Notes: generated by a model not told the origin, from the letters alone. Numbered from the stretch's first letter, positions 37,921 through 48,668 are shown. The stretch is DNA of 64,000 bases from Fangia hongkongensis FSC776 = DSM 21703 (GCF_000379445.1 NZ_KB902240.1:62001-126000), one strand, 5' to 3'. Program-made: numbers and translations.

Positions 37921-38532
37921 ATGAAGACAATTGTATTTGCCTCCTCCAACGCTGGAAAAATCAAAGAGGTGTCTGAAATACTTTCACCACTTGGGTTTGA
38001 CATTATCCCACAAAGTGAATTTAACGTACCGGATATTGAAGAAACAGGGGCAACCTTTATTGAAAATGCCATCTTGAAGGCAAGAAACTGCGCAAAATAT
38101 ACCAACCTCCCTGCCCTTTCTGACGATTCAGGCTTATGTGTTGATGCTTTAGCTGGCGCGCCCGGCATTTACTCCGCTCGCTATGCAAAAGATGAAAGTA
38201 TATCAAACATTGATAAACTGCTTCGTGAATTACAACCATATGAAAACAAAGGTGCGCACTTTGTTTCCATTCTTTGTCTTATGCGCTCACAAGATGACCC
38301 CGAGCCTGTTATTGCCAAGGGGATACTTAAGGGCAAAATCACCCTTGAGAGACAAGGAGATAAAGGATTTGGCTATGATCCTGTGTTTTATTTAACGCAG
38401 TATCAAAAAACACTTGCTGAAATATCTGCTAACGAAAAAAACAAAATCTCACACCGTGCTTTAGCGCTTAATGCCTTAAAAGAAGAGCTTGAACATTTTA
38501 GCTTTAACAATGGCAAGTGCATAAATAGCTGA
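37921..38532 (+). CDS. rdgB: Non-canonical purine NTP pyrophosphatase (ITPase/XTPase)
   Basis: Removes dITP, dXTP and dHAPTP from the nucleotide pool. About 203 aa from ATG 37921, with the family start TIVFASSNAGKIKEVSEIL; an ATG at 37897 would add eight residues. It has the catalytic ALSDDSGLCVDAL, PGIYSARYA, and GDKGFGYDPVF near the end. The stop codon overlaps the stem of a short terminator. Confidence 0.94.
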   Translation: MKTIVFASSNAGKIKEVSEILSPLGFDIIPQSEFNVPDIEETGATFIENAILKARNCAKYTNLPALSDDSGLCVDALAGAPGIYSARYAKDESISNIDKLLRELQPYENKGAHFVSILCLMRSQDDPEPVIAKGILKGKITLERQGDKGFGYDPVFYLTQYQKTLAEISANEKNKISHRALALNALKEELEHFSFNNGKCINS

Positions 38533-38551
38533 GCATAATCGTGCTTTTTTT
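38531..38551 (+). terminator. Short Rho-independent terminator after rdgB
   Basis: GAGCA (38531-38535) pairs with TGCTT (38542-38546), followed by a run of T to 38551. The stem is only 5 bp and overlaps the stop codon, so it is a weak candidate. Confidence 0.4.
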
Positions 38552-38606
38552 GTTACACTATTGGCAGAAATTTCTGACAGAATAACCCCTCTTTGGAGAA
38601 AATGTA

Positions 38607-39560
38607 ATGTATATTGTCACAGGTGGCGCAGGGTTTATTGGCGCAAATATTATCAAAGCACTCAATGCACAAGGAATCGACGATATTCTTGTGGTTGATG
38701 ATTTAACTGATGGGCATAAATTCACGAACCTTGTTAATTATGATATCGCTGATTACATGGATAAGGATGCCTTTATTCAATTAGTTGACAATGGTGAGCT
38801 ATCCCCTTTAGACATCGATGCTATCATTCACCAAGGCGCCTGCTCTGCCACAACTGAATGGAATGGCAAATATATGATGGAAAACAACTACCATTACAGC
38901 CAAAAACTGCTACATTTTGCTCTAGATGGCAGAATTCCATTTATCTACGCATCAAGTGCAGCTACTTATGGTAGCAATACCATTTTTATTGAAGAGCGTG
39001 AACATGAAAAACCAATTAATGTTTATGGCTATTCCAAATTTCAATTTGATCAATATGTAAGAAAAATATTGCCTCATGCTAAAAGCCAAGTGGTTGGCTT
39101 GAAATATTTTAATGTCTATGGCCCACATGAAGCACACAAAGGGTCAATGGCAAGTGTTGCTTATCATCACTACCAACAATTTAAAGAGACAAAAGAGCTT
39201 AAACTGTTTGGCCCCTATGATGGCTATAAAGCAGGAGAGCAACTGCGTGATTTTGTTTATGTTGAAGATGCTGCAAAAGTAAATTTATGGTTTTTGGATC
39301 ATCCTAACATTTCAGGCATCTTCAATTGTGGAACAGGAAAAGCTGAGCCTTTTAATCATATTGCGCAGGCAATTATTGATCATTATGCAGAAGGTCAAAT
39401 TAACTATATTGATTTTCCAGATCATTTAAAGGGACATTATCAAAGCTACACCGAGGCGAATTTAGATAAACTTAGAGAAACAGGATGTGACATTCAATTT
39501 AAAAGCGTTGCTGAGGGCGTAAAAGACTATATTTTATGGCTTGAAAGGAACAATGGCTAA
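38607..39560 (+). CDS. hldD: ADP-L-glycero-D-manno-heptose-6-epimerase
   Basis: Last step in making the heptose precursor of the LPS inner core. 317 aa. It starts [19 protein letters not shown] (NAD(P) site). [13 protein letters not shown] and [20 protein letters not shown] follow. The extended-SDR catalytic [12 protein letters not shown] (Y-x3-K) and [15 protein letters not shown] are in place. It is 5 bp upstream of waaA, so core heptose and Kdo functions are together. Heptose synthesis means the LPS core is of the heptose-containing kind. Confidence 0.95.
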   Translation: MYIVTGGAGFIGANIIKALNAQGIDDILVVDDLTDGHKFTNLVNYDIADYMDKDAFIQLVDNGELSPLDIDAIIHQGACSATTEWNGKYMMENNYHYSQKLLHFALDGRIPFIYASSAATYGSNTIFIEEREHEKPINVYGYSKFQFDQYVRKILPHAKSQVVGLKYFNVYGPHEAHKGSMASVAYHHYQQFKETKELKLFGPYDGYKAGEQLRDFVYVEDAAKVNLWFLDHPNISGIFNCGTGKAEPFNHIAQAIIDHYAEGQINYIDFPDHLKGHYQSYTEANLDKLRETGCDIQFKSVAEGVKDYILWLERNNG

Positions 39561-39565
39561 GTATA

Positions 39566-40870
39566 ATGCTCTATAACATTCTTCGCACTATTTATAGTAT
39601 TGGCTTTTTTCTTTTATTGCCTTTTATTTTTATTCAAAAATTAATTCGCTCGCGCAAGAACAAAGGTTATCGCACTCGTTGGAGTGAGCGTTTAGGTTTT
39701 ACACCTTTTAAACTTAATGAGTCAATATGGGTTCATTCGGTATCTGTAGGGGAAAGCATTGCCATCTCACCTTTGGTGAAAAAACTTGCCACAAACTATC
39801 CTGACAAAAACTTTGTTATCACAACCATGACACCCACAGGTAGCGAGCAAGTATTAAAACTTTATCGCAATATGGATAACATTTATCACACGTTTATCCC
39901 GTTTGATATCCCACTTTTTTTGCATATTTTTTTAAAGCGCATTTCAGCAAGAGTGTGCATCATTATGGAAACGGAAATATGGCCGAATCTCATTCACATC
40001 TGCCATAAAAAATCGATTCCTGTTATTTTAACCAATGCAAGACTCTCTGAGAAATCAGCTCGTGGCTATCAAAAAATTCGCTTTATTAGCCAACAGATGC
40101 TCAAAGAAATAACACATATTAATGCACAAACTATAGAAGATAAAAGGCGTTTTCTACCGCTATTAGACACAGAAAGCAAAATCACAGTTACTGGTAATTT
40201 AAAGTATGACTTCACCATTTCTCAAGCACAACTTGATGAGGCCAAAGCGCTGAAAGAGAAGTTTACAAAGCGCCCTATCTGGGTTGCTGCAAGCACACAC
40301 CCAGGTGAAGATGAAATTATTTTAAAGGTACATAAAGCCCTTAAAAAATCGCACCCAGATGCCCTTTTAATTCTTGTTCCAAGGCACCCAGAGCGCTTTA
40401 ATGATGTTTACAACCTTGCGCTACAGCATGATTTTATAACTGTAAGAAGATCAACAACAGCAGATGAATCCAAGATGCAAAAGGCTGATATTTATCTGGG
40501 CGATACTATGGGTGAGATGATGATTTTCTACGCCTTATGTGATATTGCTTTTGTTGGTGGAAGCTTTAGCCAAACAGGGGGACATAACATGCTTGAGCCT
40601 GCTTCTGTCTCTAAGGCTATTTTATCAGGCCCATCTGTATTTAACTTTAAAGATGTGAGCAACAAGCTCATTGAAAATAATGCCCTGTTAATTGTCCATA
40701 ATGAAATTGAGCTTCAGAACCAACTTTCTGATTTGTTTTCAAATGCCAAAGCTTCTCAAAAGATGGGAGAGCACGCCTATCAGTGCTTTATACAAAACCA
40801 AGGTGCATTAGAGAAGCAGTTTAATATTATTAAGAAATATATCGATGACCCCAAAACAACTTCAATATAA
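39566..40870 (+). CDS. waaA: 3-deoxy-D-manno-octulosonic acid (Kdo) transferase
   Basis: Adds Kdo to lipid A precursor at the inner-membrane face. 434 aa. An N-terminal hydrophobic anchor (1-25) is followed by SERLGFTPFKLNESIWVHSVSVGES, METEIWPNLIHICHKK, LTNARLSEKSARGY, VAASTHPGEDEIIL, PRHPERF and GGSFSQTGGHNMLEPASVSK. These are the GT30 signatures. Its last 26 bases overlap ispA. Confidence 0.95.
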   Translation: MLYNILRTIYSIGFFLLLPFIFIQKLIRSRKNKGYRTRWSERLGFTPFKLNESIWVHSVSVGESIAISPLVKKLATNYPDKNFVITTMTPTGSEQVLKLYRNMDNIYHTFIPFDIPLFLHIFLKRISARVCIIMETEIWPNLIHICHKKSIPVILTNARLSEKSARGYQKIRFISQQMLKEITHINAQTIEDKRRFLPLLDTESKITVTGNLKYDFTISQAQLDEAKALKEKFTKRPIWVAASTHPGEDEIILKVHKALKKSHPDALLILVPRHPERFNDVYNLALQHDFITVRRSTTADESKMQKADIYLGDTMGEMMIFYALCDIAFVGGSFSQTGGHNMLEPASVSKAILSGPSVFNFKDVSNKLIENNALLIVHNEIELQNQLSDLFSNAKASQKMGEHAYQCFIQNQGALEKQFNIIKKYIDDPKTTSI

Positions 40871-41732
40871 AGTACATTTTGAACACTTTGCTACAAATAG
40901 GTTAAACGATGAGCCAATTGATGCTGAGACACTCAAAAAAGCCATTCACTACAGCTTTTTAAATGGAGGCAAACGTATTCGTGCAATATTGTGCTTTAGT
41001 GCAGGGAAAATGTTTCAAACCACTGATAATAACATCAACCTTGCAGCCTTTGCCCTTGAGTCTATCCATGCCTACTCACTGATTCATGATGATTTGCCTG
41101 CAATGGATGATGACAGTCTAAGACGCGGCAAGCCTACCTGTCATATTCAGTTTAATGAAGCTACGGCTATTTTGGCAGGTGATGCCCTGCAAAGCCTTGC
41201 GTTTAATGCTTTAGCTGACTGTGACGGTATCAGCTTGGCGCAACTGAAAAAAGTCATCTCCACACTTGCGCTTTTATCTGGCTCAAATGGAATGGTATCC
41301 GGTCAACAGCTTGATTTAGAGGCTGAAAACAAAGCCATTGACCTTGAAACACTTGAGAGAATTCACCTCCTAAAAACAGGTGCGCTTATTGATGCATCGA
41401 TTTTGCTGCCATTTTATTTAAGTTCATTCTATCCAAATGACGCTCTTGAGAAGGCACTTTGCACATTCTCCAGAAATATTGGTCTTGCCTTTCAGGTAAA
41501 AGATGATTTATTGGATATCACTTCAAGTACTGAAACGCTCGGAAAGAATGCTCAAAGTGATCTCAAGCAACATAAGGCAACCTATCCCGCTCTTATTGGT
41601 ATTAAGCAGACTCAACTACTACTAAATACATTAATCAGCGATGCCTATCAAGCCTTAGATACAATTAAACACAAGTTTGACATAACATTATTGCGAGAAA
41701 TTACCACTTACATCACACAAAGGAAATACTAA
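40845..41732 (+). CDS. ispA: Farnesyl diphosphate synthase
   Basis: Condenses IPP with DMAPP and GPP to farnesyl diphosphate for quinone, undecaprenyl and other isoprenoid synthesis. 295 aa. It has FLNGGKRIRAILCF, the first Asp-rich motif LIHDDLPAMDDDSLRRGKPT, and the second DDLLDITSS, with GKNAQSDLKQHKATYP near the end. The start at 40845 lies inside waaA (26-bp overlap) and is supported by homology of the opening residues QLQYKVHFEHFATN. Confidence 0.93.
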   Translation: MTPKQLQYKVHFEHFATNRLNDEPIDAETLKKAIHYSFLNGGKRIRAILCFSAGKMFQTTDNNINLAAFALESIHAYSLIHDDLPAMDDDSLRRGKPTCHIQFNEATAILAGDALQSLAFNALADCDGISLAQLKKVISTLALLSGSNGMVSGQQLDLEAENKAIDLETLERIHLLKTGALIDASILLPFYLSSFYPNDALEKALCTFSRNIGLAFQVKDDLLDITSSTETLGKNAQSDLKQHKATYPALIGIKQTQLLLNTLISDAYQALDTIKHKFDITLLREITTYITQRKY

Positions 41733-41805
41733 GCTTTCTATGTGATATTGTTTTATGCTACCCTAAGCCACATTGATAAGAAAAATTTTAAACTACATAT
41801 AAAAA

Positions 41806-42576
41806 ATGCCTACTTTTGTCCAACGAATCTATGCATGGCTTGTGCATATTTTTACTGCCAGCGGCGCTGTATTTTCTGTTTTAGCGCTGGTCTCTACTGC
41901 CAATGCTTATGCCGCCAAACTCAATCATCAGCACCATGACTATATTTTCTATCTAAAGCTATCCTTTATCTATATCGTCATTGCTGTTCTTATCGATGCA
42001 GTGGATGGAACCTTAGCACGACGTGTTGACATCAAAAAACTCGCACCGCTTGATGGCAGCTTAATGGACAATATCATTGATTTTGTTAACTATGCAGTTG
42101 TGCCTTCTGTATGGGTATATATTACGGATATTGTGCCAGATAGTTTGAAAATCATTAGCGTTATTATCATCATTCTTGCTTCTTGCTATCAGTTTTGCCA
42201 GCTTGATGCAAAAACAGAGGATCACTTTTTTAAAGGCTTTCCAAGCTACTGGAATCTTGCGATTTATTATTTAATTTATTTTCAGTTCTCTCTTGTAGCA
42301 AACTTTATTATTATCCTTATCTTAGCAATTTTGACCTTTGTTCCTATCAAATATATCTATCCATCCAGAATGAGTTATCTTAGCCAAAGAAAAACCATTT
42401 TAACCATTATGTTTATCTACACCCTAGCATGGGGCGCTGCAACAATTCTCTCGGCAATCATCCTGCCAAAATCAAATATTATTCTTACTTGGGTCATCGT
42501 CAGCTATATTGCTGTTTATTTCCTCTTTAGCTTATACCGCACACTGAACCCTATTAGCACGCCTTGTAAAGAGTAA
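41806..42576 (+). CDS. pcs: Phosphatidylcholine synthase
   Basis: Makes phosphatidylcholine directly from CDP-diacylglycerol and choline in the inner membrane. 256 aa with about eight helices. The CDP-alcohol phosphatidyltransferase motif runs from D67: D-G-x2-A-R, an 11-residue gap, then G84-x3-D88-x3-D92. That gap is longer than in ordinary members and typical of Pcs. LDAKTEDHFFKGFPSYWN is a second family block. The need for choline suggests uptake from a eukaryotic host or its surroundings. It starts 73 bp after ispA, and no biosynthetic choline genes are in view. Confidence 0.9.
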   Translation: MPTFVQRIYAWLVHIFTASGAVFSVLALVSTANAYAAKLNHQHHDYIFYLKLSFIYIVIAVLIDAVDGTLARRVDIKKLAPLDGSLMDNIIDFVNYAVVPSVWVYITDIVPDSLKIISVIIIILASCYQFCQLDAKTEDHFFKGFPSYWNLAIYYLIYFQFSLVANFIIILILAILTFVPIKYIYPSRMSYLSQRKTILTIMFIYTLAWGAATILSAIILPKSNIILTWVIVSYIAVYFLFSLYRTLNPISTPCKE

Positions 42577-42607
42577 GCTGTATAAAACTGCTAGCTTTAT
42601 TTAGAGC

Positions 42608-42635
42608 TTAATCAATAAATAGATTACACTATAAA
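42608..42635 (+). promoter_or_regulatory. Promoter of ppk2
   Basis: TTAATC (42608-42613), a 16-nt spacer and TATAAA (42630-42635), 25 bp upstream of the ppk2 start. Confidence 0.4.
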
Positions 42636-42660
42636 TATGTATCCATAACCTAGAGTCAGT

Positions 42661-43479
42661 ATGAGTAAACATAGATTAGACTTACTTTCACGGCGAAAAC
42701 TCTTTACTGAGAACATTTATCCATATCGTGAAAAAATGCCAAGGAAGATCTATGAACAACAAAAGCACCAACTACAAATTGAACTGTTAAAAATGCAGCA
42801 ATGGGTGCGTCATACTGGGCAGCGTATTTTGGTTATTTTTGAAGGGCGTGATGCTGCGGGGAAAGGTGGCACGATTAAAAGAATGATGGATCATTTAAAC
42901 CCAAGGGGTGCACGAGTTGTCGCCCTTGCAAAACCCTCTGAACGAGAGCAAGGTCAGTGGTATTTTCAGCGCTATATAAGACATTTGCCTACTGCAGGTG
43001 AAATTGTTATGTTTGATCGCTCATGGTATAACCGTGCAGGCGTTGAAAAAGTGATGGGGTTTTGTACTCCAGATCAACATTTAGAATTTTTGTCACAAGC
43101 ACCTGAACTTGAAAAAATGCTGATACAAAGCGGCATTAGATTATTCAAACTTTGGTTTTCAGTGAGTCAGAGTGAACAAAAAAGACGCTTTATCTCCCGT
43201 GCCAACCACCCACTTAAACAATGGAAACTAAGTGCTATTGATAAAGCCTCGCAGGATAAATGGGATGATTACACCAAGGCAAAAGAAGAAATGTTCACCT
43301 ACACCGATACGGTGTTTGCACCTTGGACAGTGATTAAATCTGATGATAAAAAGCGCGCAAGGTTAAATGCGATGCGATTTATTTTATCTGAACTTGATTA
43401 TGATAATAAAGATGAACGTGTTGCCATTTCTCCAGATCCACTATTAGTTGGTCTTGCCGGAGAAATTTACCCAGAATAA
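42661..43479 (+). CDS. ppk2: Polyphosphate kinase 2
   Basis: Transfers phosphate between polyphosphate and nucleotides. 272 aa, one PPK2 domain. Walker A is EGRDAAGKGG (61-70). LAKPSEREQGQWYFQRYI and Walker B MFDRSWYNRAGVE follow, then the lid region VSQSEQKRRFISR and PLKQWKLSAIDKASQDKWDDYTKAKE. This arrangement is that of single-domain PPK2, which mostly makes GTP or ATP from polyphosphate; the class cannot be fixed by eye. Confidence 0.94.
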   Translation: MSKHRLDLLSRRKLFTENIYPYREKMPRKIYEQQKHQLQIELLKMQQWVRHTGQRILVIFEGRDAAGKGGTIKRMMDHLNPRGARVVALAKPSEREQGQWYFQRYIRHLPTAGEIVMFDRSWYNRAGVEKVMGFCTPDQHLEFLSQAPELEKMLIQSGIRLFKLWFSVSQSEQKRRFISRANHPLKQWKLSAIDKASQDKWDDYTKAKEEMFTYTDTVFAPWTVIKSDDKKRARLNAMRFILSELDYDNKDERVAISPDPLLVGLAGEIYPE

Positions 43480-43491
43480 CCCAAACAGATA

Positions 43492-43519
43492 TTGCAAAAA
43501 ATTCACGTTCCGTTACAAT
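43492..43519 (+). promoter_or_regulatory. Promoter of the CAU tRNA gene
   Basis: TTGCAA (43492-43497), a 16-nt spacer and TACAAT (43514-43519), 15 bp before the mature tRNA 5' end. Confidence 0.6.
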
Positions 43520-43533
43520 ACATCAAGTCTTTC

Positions 43534-43610
<77 letters not shown>

Positions 43611-43671
43611 TAAAGATTAATCTTTTCTTTCTTAGGCATCGTGCTTGGTAATTAATACTAATCATAGACCT

Positions 43672-44250
43672 TTAACAGTTTTGCAGTGGATCAAGCATTT
43701 CATAACGCACCCGACCTAAGCGATTAAGTATCAGCCTTTTATTTGCTTTATATACCCCTGAATCATCGAAATAAGCGCAATAGAACATACTGCCATTTGT
43801 TGATACAAATCCATTAGCATGGAAACGAAGATCATTGCCAAGGGAGGCAGACCAGAGGACATAATCATCCCCTTCAGGTGCTTCAACCACACTTAAAATA
43901 TCATCAACATCACTTAGTGATCCATCACTGCTAGTGAATACCAAAATACGATTATCTCCCCAATTACCATTACTAATACTGGTATTACAGGTTGACCCAT
44001 CGGCAGTCGGACATAAGAACGTGTCAATATTTTGCGTCATCGCCGTTACCCTCGCAAGATTAATGGCACTTTTAACTTGGTTGAGATAACTCTCCGTACG
44101 CGAGCTACTGGTCACACCCATGGTCATAGGAAGCGCAATTGCAGCAACAATAGCCACGATCGCAACCACAATCATCAGCTCAATAACACTGAAACCTCGA
44201 TTCTTTGTGTTTTTTAATTTTTTTGTTTTCAGCGCCTTGCAATTACTCAT
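43672..44250 (-). CDS. FimT/GspH-type minor pseudopilin
   Basis: 192 aa from ATG 44250, chosen because GGGGA lies 5 nt upstream; ATG 44274 would start beside the tRNA-Lys gene. The type III signal NRGFSVIELMIVVAIVAIVAAIALP has the prepilin peptidase cut after G19, Phe+1 and Glu+5. A GspH/FimT beta domain follows, with AINLARVTAMTQN and two likely disulfide Cys pairs. It would be a minor pilin priming type IV pilus assembly. No assembly genes are nearby, and it sits between two tRNA genes. Confidence 0.85.
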   Translation of the reverse strand: MSNCKALKTKKLKNTKNRGFSVIELMIVVAIVAIVAAIALPMTMGVTSSSRTESYLNQVKSAINLARVTAMTQNIDTFLCPTADGSTCNTSISNGNWGDNRILVFTSSDGSLSDVDDILSVVEAPEGDDYVLWSASLGNDLRFHANGFVSTNGSMFYCAYFDDSGVYKANKRLILNRLGRVRYEMLDPLQNC

Positions 44251-44264
44251 ACTTCCCCTATAAT
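44237..44264 (+). promoter_or_regulatory. Promoter of tRNA-Lys, inside the fimT-like start
   Basis: TTGCAA (44237-44242), a 16-nt spacer and TATAAT (44259-44264), ending 13 bp before the mature tRNA. Its -35 and most of its spacer lie within the first codons and ribosome-binding site of the divergent pseudopilin gene. Confidence 0.7.
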
Positions 44265-44277
44265 ATGCCCTCATGTT

Positions 44278-44353
44278 GGGTCGTTAGCTCAGTTGGTAGA
44301 GCAGCTGGCTTTTAACCAGTTGGTCGCAGGTTCGAATCCTGCACGACCCACCA
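44278..44353 (+). tRNA. tRNA-Lys (UUU)
   Basis: A 76-nt cloverleaf with encoded CCA. Acceptor arms GGGTCGT and ACGACCC pair perfectly, the anticodon stem-loop is CTGGCTTTTAACCAG (anticodon TTT), and the T-arm is CGCAGGTTCGAATCCTGC. It has its own promoter just upstream. Confidence 0.97.
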
Positions 44354-44379
44354 TATGATGAAACTTATAGAATATATTA

Positions 44380-46092
44380 CTATAAGCCCTTAAATAGATT
44401 TTGAATTTTTCTTTCAATTACCATTTCTTTAATTTTACCTGTAGTAAACTTCCATGCGGTAGTGAGATCAATTTCAGGTGGCATAATTAACTCATCAGGA
44501 TTCACAAATACCTCAACCAATACGGGTTGATTCATGGTTAGTGCTTCTTTAAGCGCACTTTTTAGCTCATTTGGCTTTTTCACAACCATCCCTACACAAC
44601 CACATGCTTTAGCCACTTCTGCAAACTCAGGATTCACCAGATCTGTTGCAAATCTTGGATAACCTGCCGCTTCCATCTCAAGCTCCACAAATCCAAACTT
44701 TTCATTACGAAATACAATCGCAACAAGATTCAACTGATATCTTGCCACTGTGACTAAATCTGCAAGTAACATGCCAAATGCCCCATCACCACAAAGTGCA
44801 ATAACCTGTTTTTGTGGATATTTTGCTTTTGCCCCAATTGCAGCAGGCAAGCCAACACCTAAAGATCCATGATTGTATGAACCAATAAGTCTTTGATTAC
44901 CTCTCATCTTAAGATATCGAGCCACCCATACGGTCACTTCACCCACTTCGCCTACAAAAATAGCATCATCTTCAGCCAGCTCACTAACGGTTAACACAAC
45001 CGATTGTGGGTGAATAATTTTATCGCCATCAAGCGCGTATTTCTCATGTGTCTTTGCTAACCACTTATCTCGCTTATCTTGTAATTTCTTTAAATGCTTA
45101 CTATCTTCTTTCTTATTTAGCTTAGGAATAAGCATTTGCAGTGTCTTTTTGACATCGCCTATCACACCTTGTTTAATGCGAACTCGATGTCCGAGTTTTT
45201 GAGGGTTAATATCAATTTGAATGATATTGCCATCTGTTGGTAAAAATGCACTATATGGAAAATCTGTCCCGAGCATAATTAATAAATCACACTCATCTAC
45301 AACTGCCATACCATGCGGTGTTCCCACATGACCAATCCCACCAATTGAATAAGGATCATGGTACTCTAAGACTTCCGTACCTTTTAATGAATGGGCAACT
45401 GGCGCCTGCAAAAGCTCAGCCAATTGATGCACTTCATCTCTTGCACCACGGGCACCACAACCAATTAAAAGTGAGGGGGACTTTGCTTGATCTATAAGTA
45501 CTTTGAGCGTTTCAAGCTCATCCTCAGATGGAGTGACAAGCTTATTCTCCTGTCTGAAAATCTGCACAGGTTTATTGGTTTTTTCAATTTCAACAATGGC
45601 AAGATCTGTCGGAATGGCAATATGTGCAACCCCTCGAAGCGAAACAGCCGCCTCGATTGCTTGTTGAATTAACCTTGGAATTTGCTCTTCACTTTGCACC
45701 ACTGCACTAAAAACACACGGATCATCAAATGCTTTGATCTGATCCACTTCCTGAAAGTAAGCAGATTGTGCCTCTGGTCTTGGAACCTGACCTGTAATCG
45801 CGAGCACTGGAGAGCGATCCCTAGTTGCATTATAAATACCATTAATAAGATGGATAGCACCAGGGCCAATAGTACCAACACAAACCGCAAGCTCTTGAGA
45901 CAGCTCAGCCTGTGCGGCAACTGCAAATCCTGCGGCCTCCTCATGACGGACAGTATGCCACTTTATTCTGCCATCTTTTCTTAAGGCATCGGTAAATGCA
46001 TTCATTGCATCACCTGTGATACCGAAAACCTGCTTCACGCCATATTCTGCTAATTGATATACAAACTCCGCTGCGACAGTATGCTTTGCCAT
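44380..46092 (-). CDS. poxB: Pyruvate dehydrogenase (quinone), PoxB-like ThDP enzyme
   Basis: 570 aa, close to E. coli PoxB (572). Oxidatively decarboxylates pyruvate to acetate with electrons to ubiquinone. Parts in order: the Pyr domain with the ThDP Glu in HTVRHEEAAGFAVAAQAEL, PGAIHLINGIYNATRDRSPV, the central FAD-type domain, and the PP domain with GDGAFGMLLADLVTVARYQLNLVAIVFRNEKFG (GDG-N motif). A C-terminal amphipathic stretch MVIERKIQNLFKGL could bind membrane as in PoxB. A near-perfect AAGGAGG ribosome-binding site precedes the ATG, predicting high expression. Confidence 0.88.
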   Translation of the reverse strand: MAKHTVAAEFVYQLAEYGVKQVFGITGDAMNAFTDALRKDGRIKWHTVRHEEAAGFAVAAQAELSQELAVCVGTIGPGAIHLINGIYNATRDRSPVLAITGQVPRPEAQSAYFQEVDQIKAFDDPCVFSAVVQSEEQIPRLIQQAIEAAVSLRGVAHIAIPTDLAIVEIEKTNKPVQIFRQENKLVTPSEDELETLKVLIDQAKSPSLLIGCGARGARDEVHQLAELLQAPVAHSLKGTEVLEYHDPYSIGGIGHVGTPHGMAVVDECDLLIMLGTDFPYSAFLPTDGNIIQIDINPQKLGHRVRIKQGVIGDVKKTLQMLIPKLNKKEDSKHLKKLQDKRDKWLAKTHEKYALDGDKIIHPQSVVLTVSELAEDDAIFVGEVGEVTVWVARYLKMRGNQRLIGSYNHGSLGVGLPAAIGAKAKYPQKQVIALCGDGAFGMLLADLVTVARYQLNLVAIVFRNEKFGFVELEMEAAGYPRFATDLVNPEFAEVAKACGCVGMVVKKPNELKSALKEALTMNQPVLVEVFVNPDELIMPPEIDLTTAWKFTTGKIKEMVIERKIQNLFKGL

Positions 46093-46349
46093 TTAATCCT
46101 CCTTAAATGTCCTTAGATAAATGATGAATAACAGCTCAAATCAAGTGTAGACAGAAAGCACAGCTTTTAGCAAATGCCTGCAACAATATATTTAAGATAT
46201 TTTCAATTGACTTACAATCACATTAGTTACTTGATATTAAAGGCTTAACTTTAATCCTTTGGTGTATTGAAGCTTTACAGAAATCAGATACATTTTTACA
46301 CCAATTTTGACTATTTTTCAATTAATTGGCAAAAATGCATTAAAAGCAC

Positions 46350-46377
46350 TTCCATTTTGAAAATTTCACGGTATAGT
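46350..46377 (+). promoter_or_regulatory. Promoter of the candidate small RNA
   Basis: TTCCAT (46350-46355), a 16-nt spacer and TATAGT (46372-46377). Predicted start is near 46384, directly before the hairpin RNA. Confidence 0.45.
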
Positions 46378-46383
46378 AGTGCT

Positions 46384-46458
46384 CACTTGATGGGCTGGCG
46401 CTGTTCAACTTCCTTCCCTCCTCCCTCCTTGAATGGAAAGCATCAGCCCGTCATTTTA
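46384..46458 (+). ncRNA. Candidate small RNA with an all-pyrimidine loop
   Basis: A 9-bp closing stem GATGGGCTG (46389-46397)/CAGCCCGTC (46444-46452, one T-G pair) and an inner TTCAA (46404-46408)/TTGAA (46429-46433) stem present a 20-nt loop (46409-46428) made only of C and T, with two CCTCC anti-Shine-Dalgarno cores. A short ATTTT follows the stem, a weak terminator. It has its own promoter. The flanking sequence of the 46093-46587 gap shows no protein gene. C-rich loops of this kind mediate ribosome-binding-site blocking in known sRNAs; here that role is inference. Confidence 0.5.
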
Positions 46459-46541
46459 AATTTTTCATGTTTTTAGCACTCAACTTGTAATTCCAGCAAT
46501 ATTGACTACATTCATAAGAAAGAAGTATCAATTCTATTTTT

Positions 46542-46570
46542 TTGTTTTAATGTAACTTTTATTGGATAAC
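46542..46570 (+). promoter_or_regulatory. Promoter of the type IV pilin gene
   Basis: TTGTTT (46542-46547), a 17-nt spacer and GATAAC (46565-46570), 17 bp before the ATG. No sigma-54 GG-GC element is seen, unlike pilA of pseudomonads. The transcript leader would be very short. Confidence 0.4.
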
Positions 46571-46587
46571 TTATACAGGAGAGAGAA

Positions 46588-47028
46588 ATGAAAAAATCGC
46601 TTAAGACAATGAAAAAAGAGCAAGGGTTCTCACTTATTGAGCTACTTATTGTTATTGCGATTATCGCTATTTTAACCGCTATTGCAATTCCGATGTACTC
46701 TAACTATACCGAACGCGCGCGCTTATCTGAAGCCTATTCATTTCTTGGCTCAGATAAGGTGGAAGTTGCAGAGCAAATTAATACCAATGGCGGAACTGCC
46801 CCAACCACTTTCACAACAAATTCAACAAGTAAAACAGGGGAATATGGTTCAGTTGCCGTTAACTCCGGCACAGGAGCAATTACTTATACTTTTGACGCCG
46901 ATGTTGGGGCAAATTTAAATAGTACAACCATTACACTAACACCAGTTGTAGCAAGTAACGGTGTAACTTGGACATGCTCTACAACAATTTCAAGTTCAGC
47001 CGTGTCAGATGTCTGCGCTGAATTCTAA
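46588..47028 (+). CDS. Type IV pilin, PilA-like major or minor pilin
   Basis: 146 aa. A short leader MKKSLKTMKKEQG is cut before F14 by PilD. GFSLIELLIVIAIIAILTAIAIP gives the conserved Glu+5 and polymerising helix. The globular domain is small and Thr/Ser/Gly-rich, with two Cys flanking a short C-terminal D-region (CSTTISSSAVSDVC) as in pilin disulfide loops. It has a GGAGAGAG ribosome-binding site and a strong terminator. It is a stand-alone gene here, 2.3 kb from the FimT-like gene. Confidence 0.9.
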   Translation: MKKSLKTMKKEQGFSLIELLIVIAIIAILTAIAIPMYSNYTERARLSEAYSFLGSDKVEVAEQINTNGGTAPTTFTTNSTSKTGEYGSVAVNSGTGAITYTFDADVGANLNSTTITLTPVVASNGVTWTCSTTISSSAVSDVCAEF

Positions 47029-47043
47029 AGAATAATACCCCCA

Positions 47044-47073
47044 CAAAAAAAGCGGCATATGCCGATTTTTTTG
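47044..47073. terminator. Bidirectional terminator between pilin and guaB
   Basis: The 12-base palindrome CGGCATATGCCG (47053-47064) has a run of A before it and seven T after it, so it works on both strands. It ends the pilin transcript rightwards and the guaB transcript leftwards. Confidence 0.9.
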
Positions 47074-47084
47074 TTTCCTTTACA

Positions 47085-48560
<1,476 letters not shown>

Positions 48561-48668
48561 TTAAGTTTATTTTCAAAATGTGAAGCTTTGCCATCAATAT
48601 AAACCAACTGAAGGCATCTTAATTACAGCGAGATTGTAGCAATATTTATCCCTGATTAGCAAATTATT

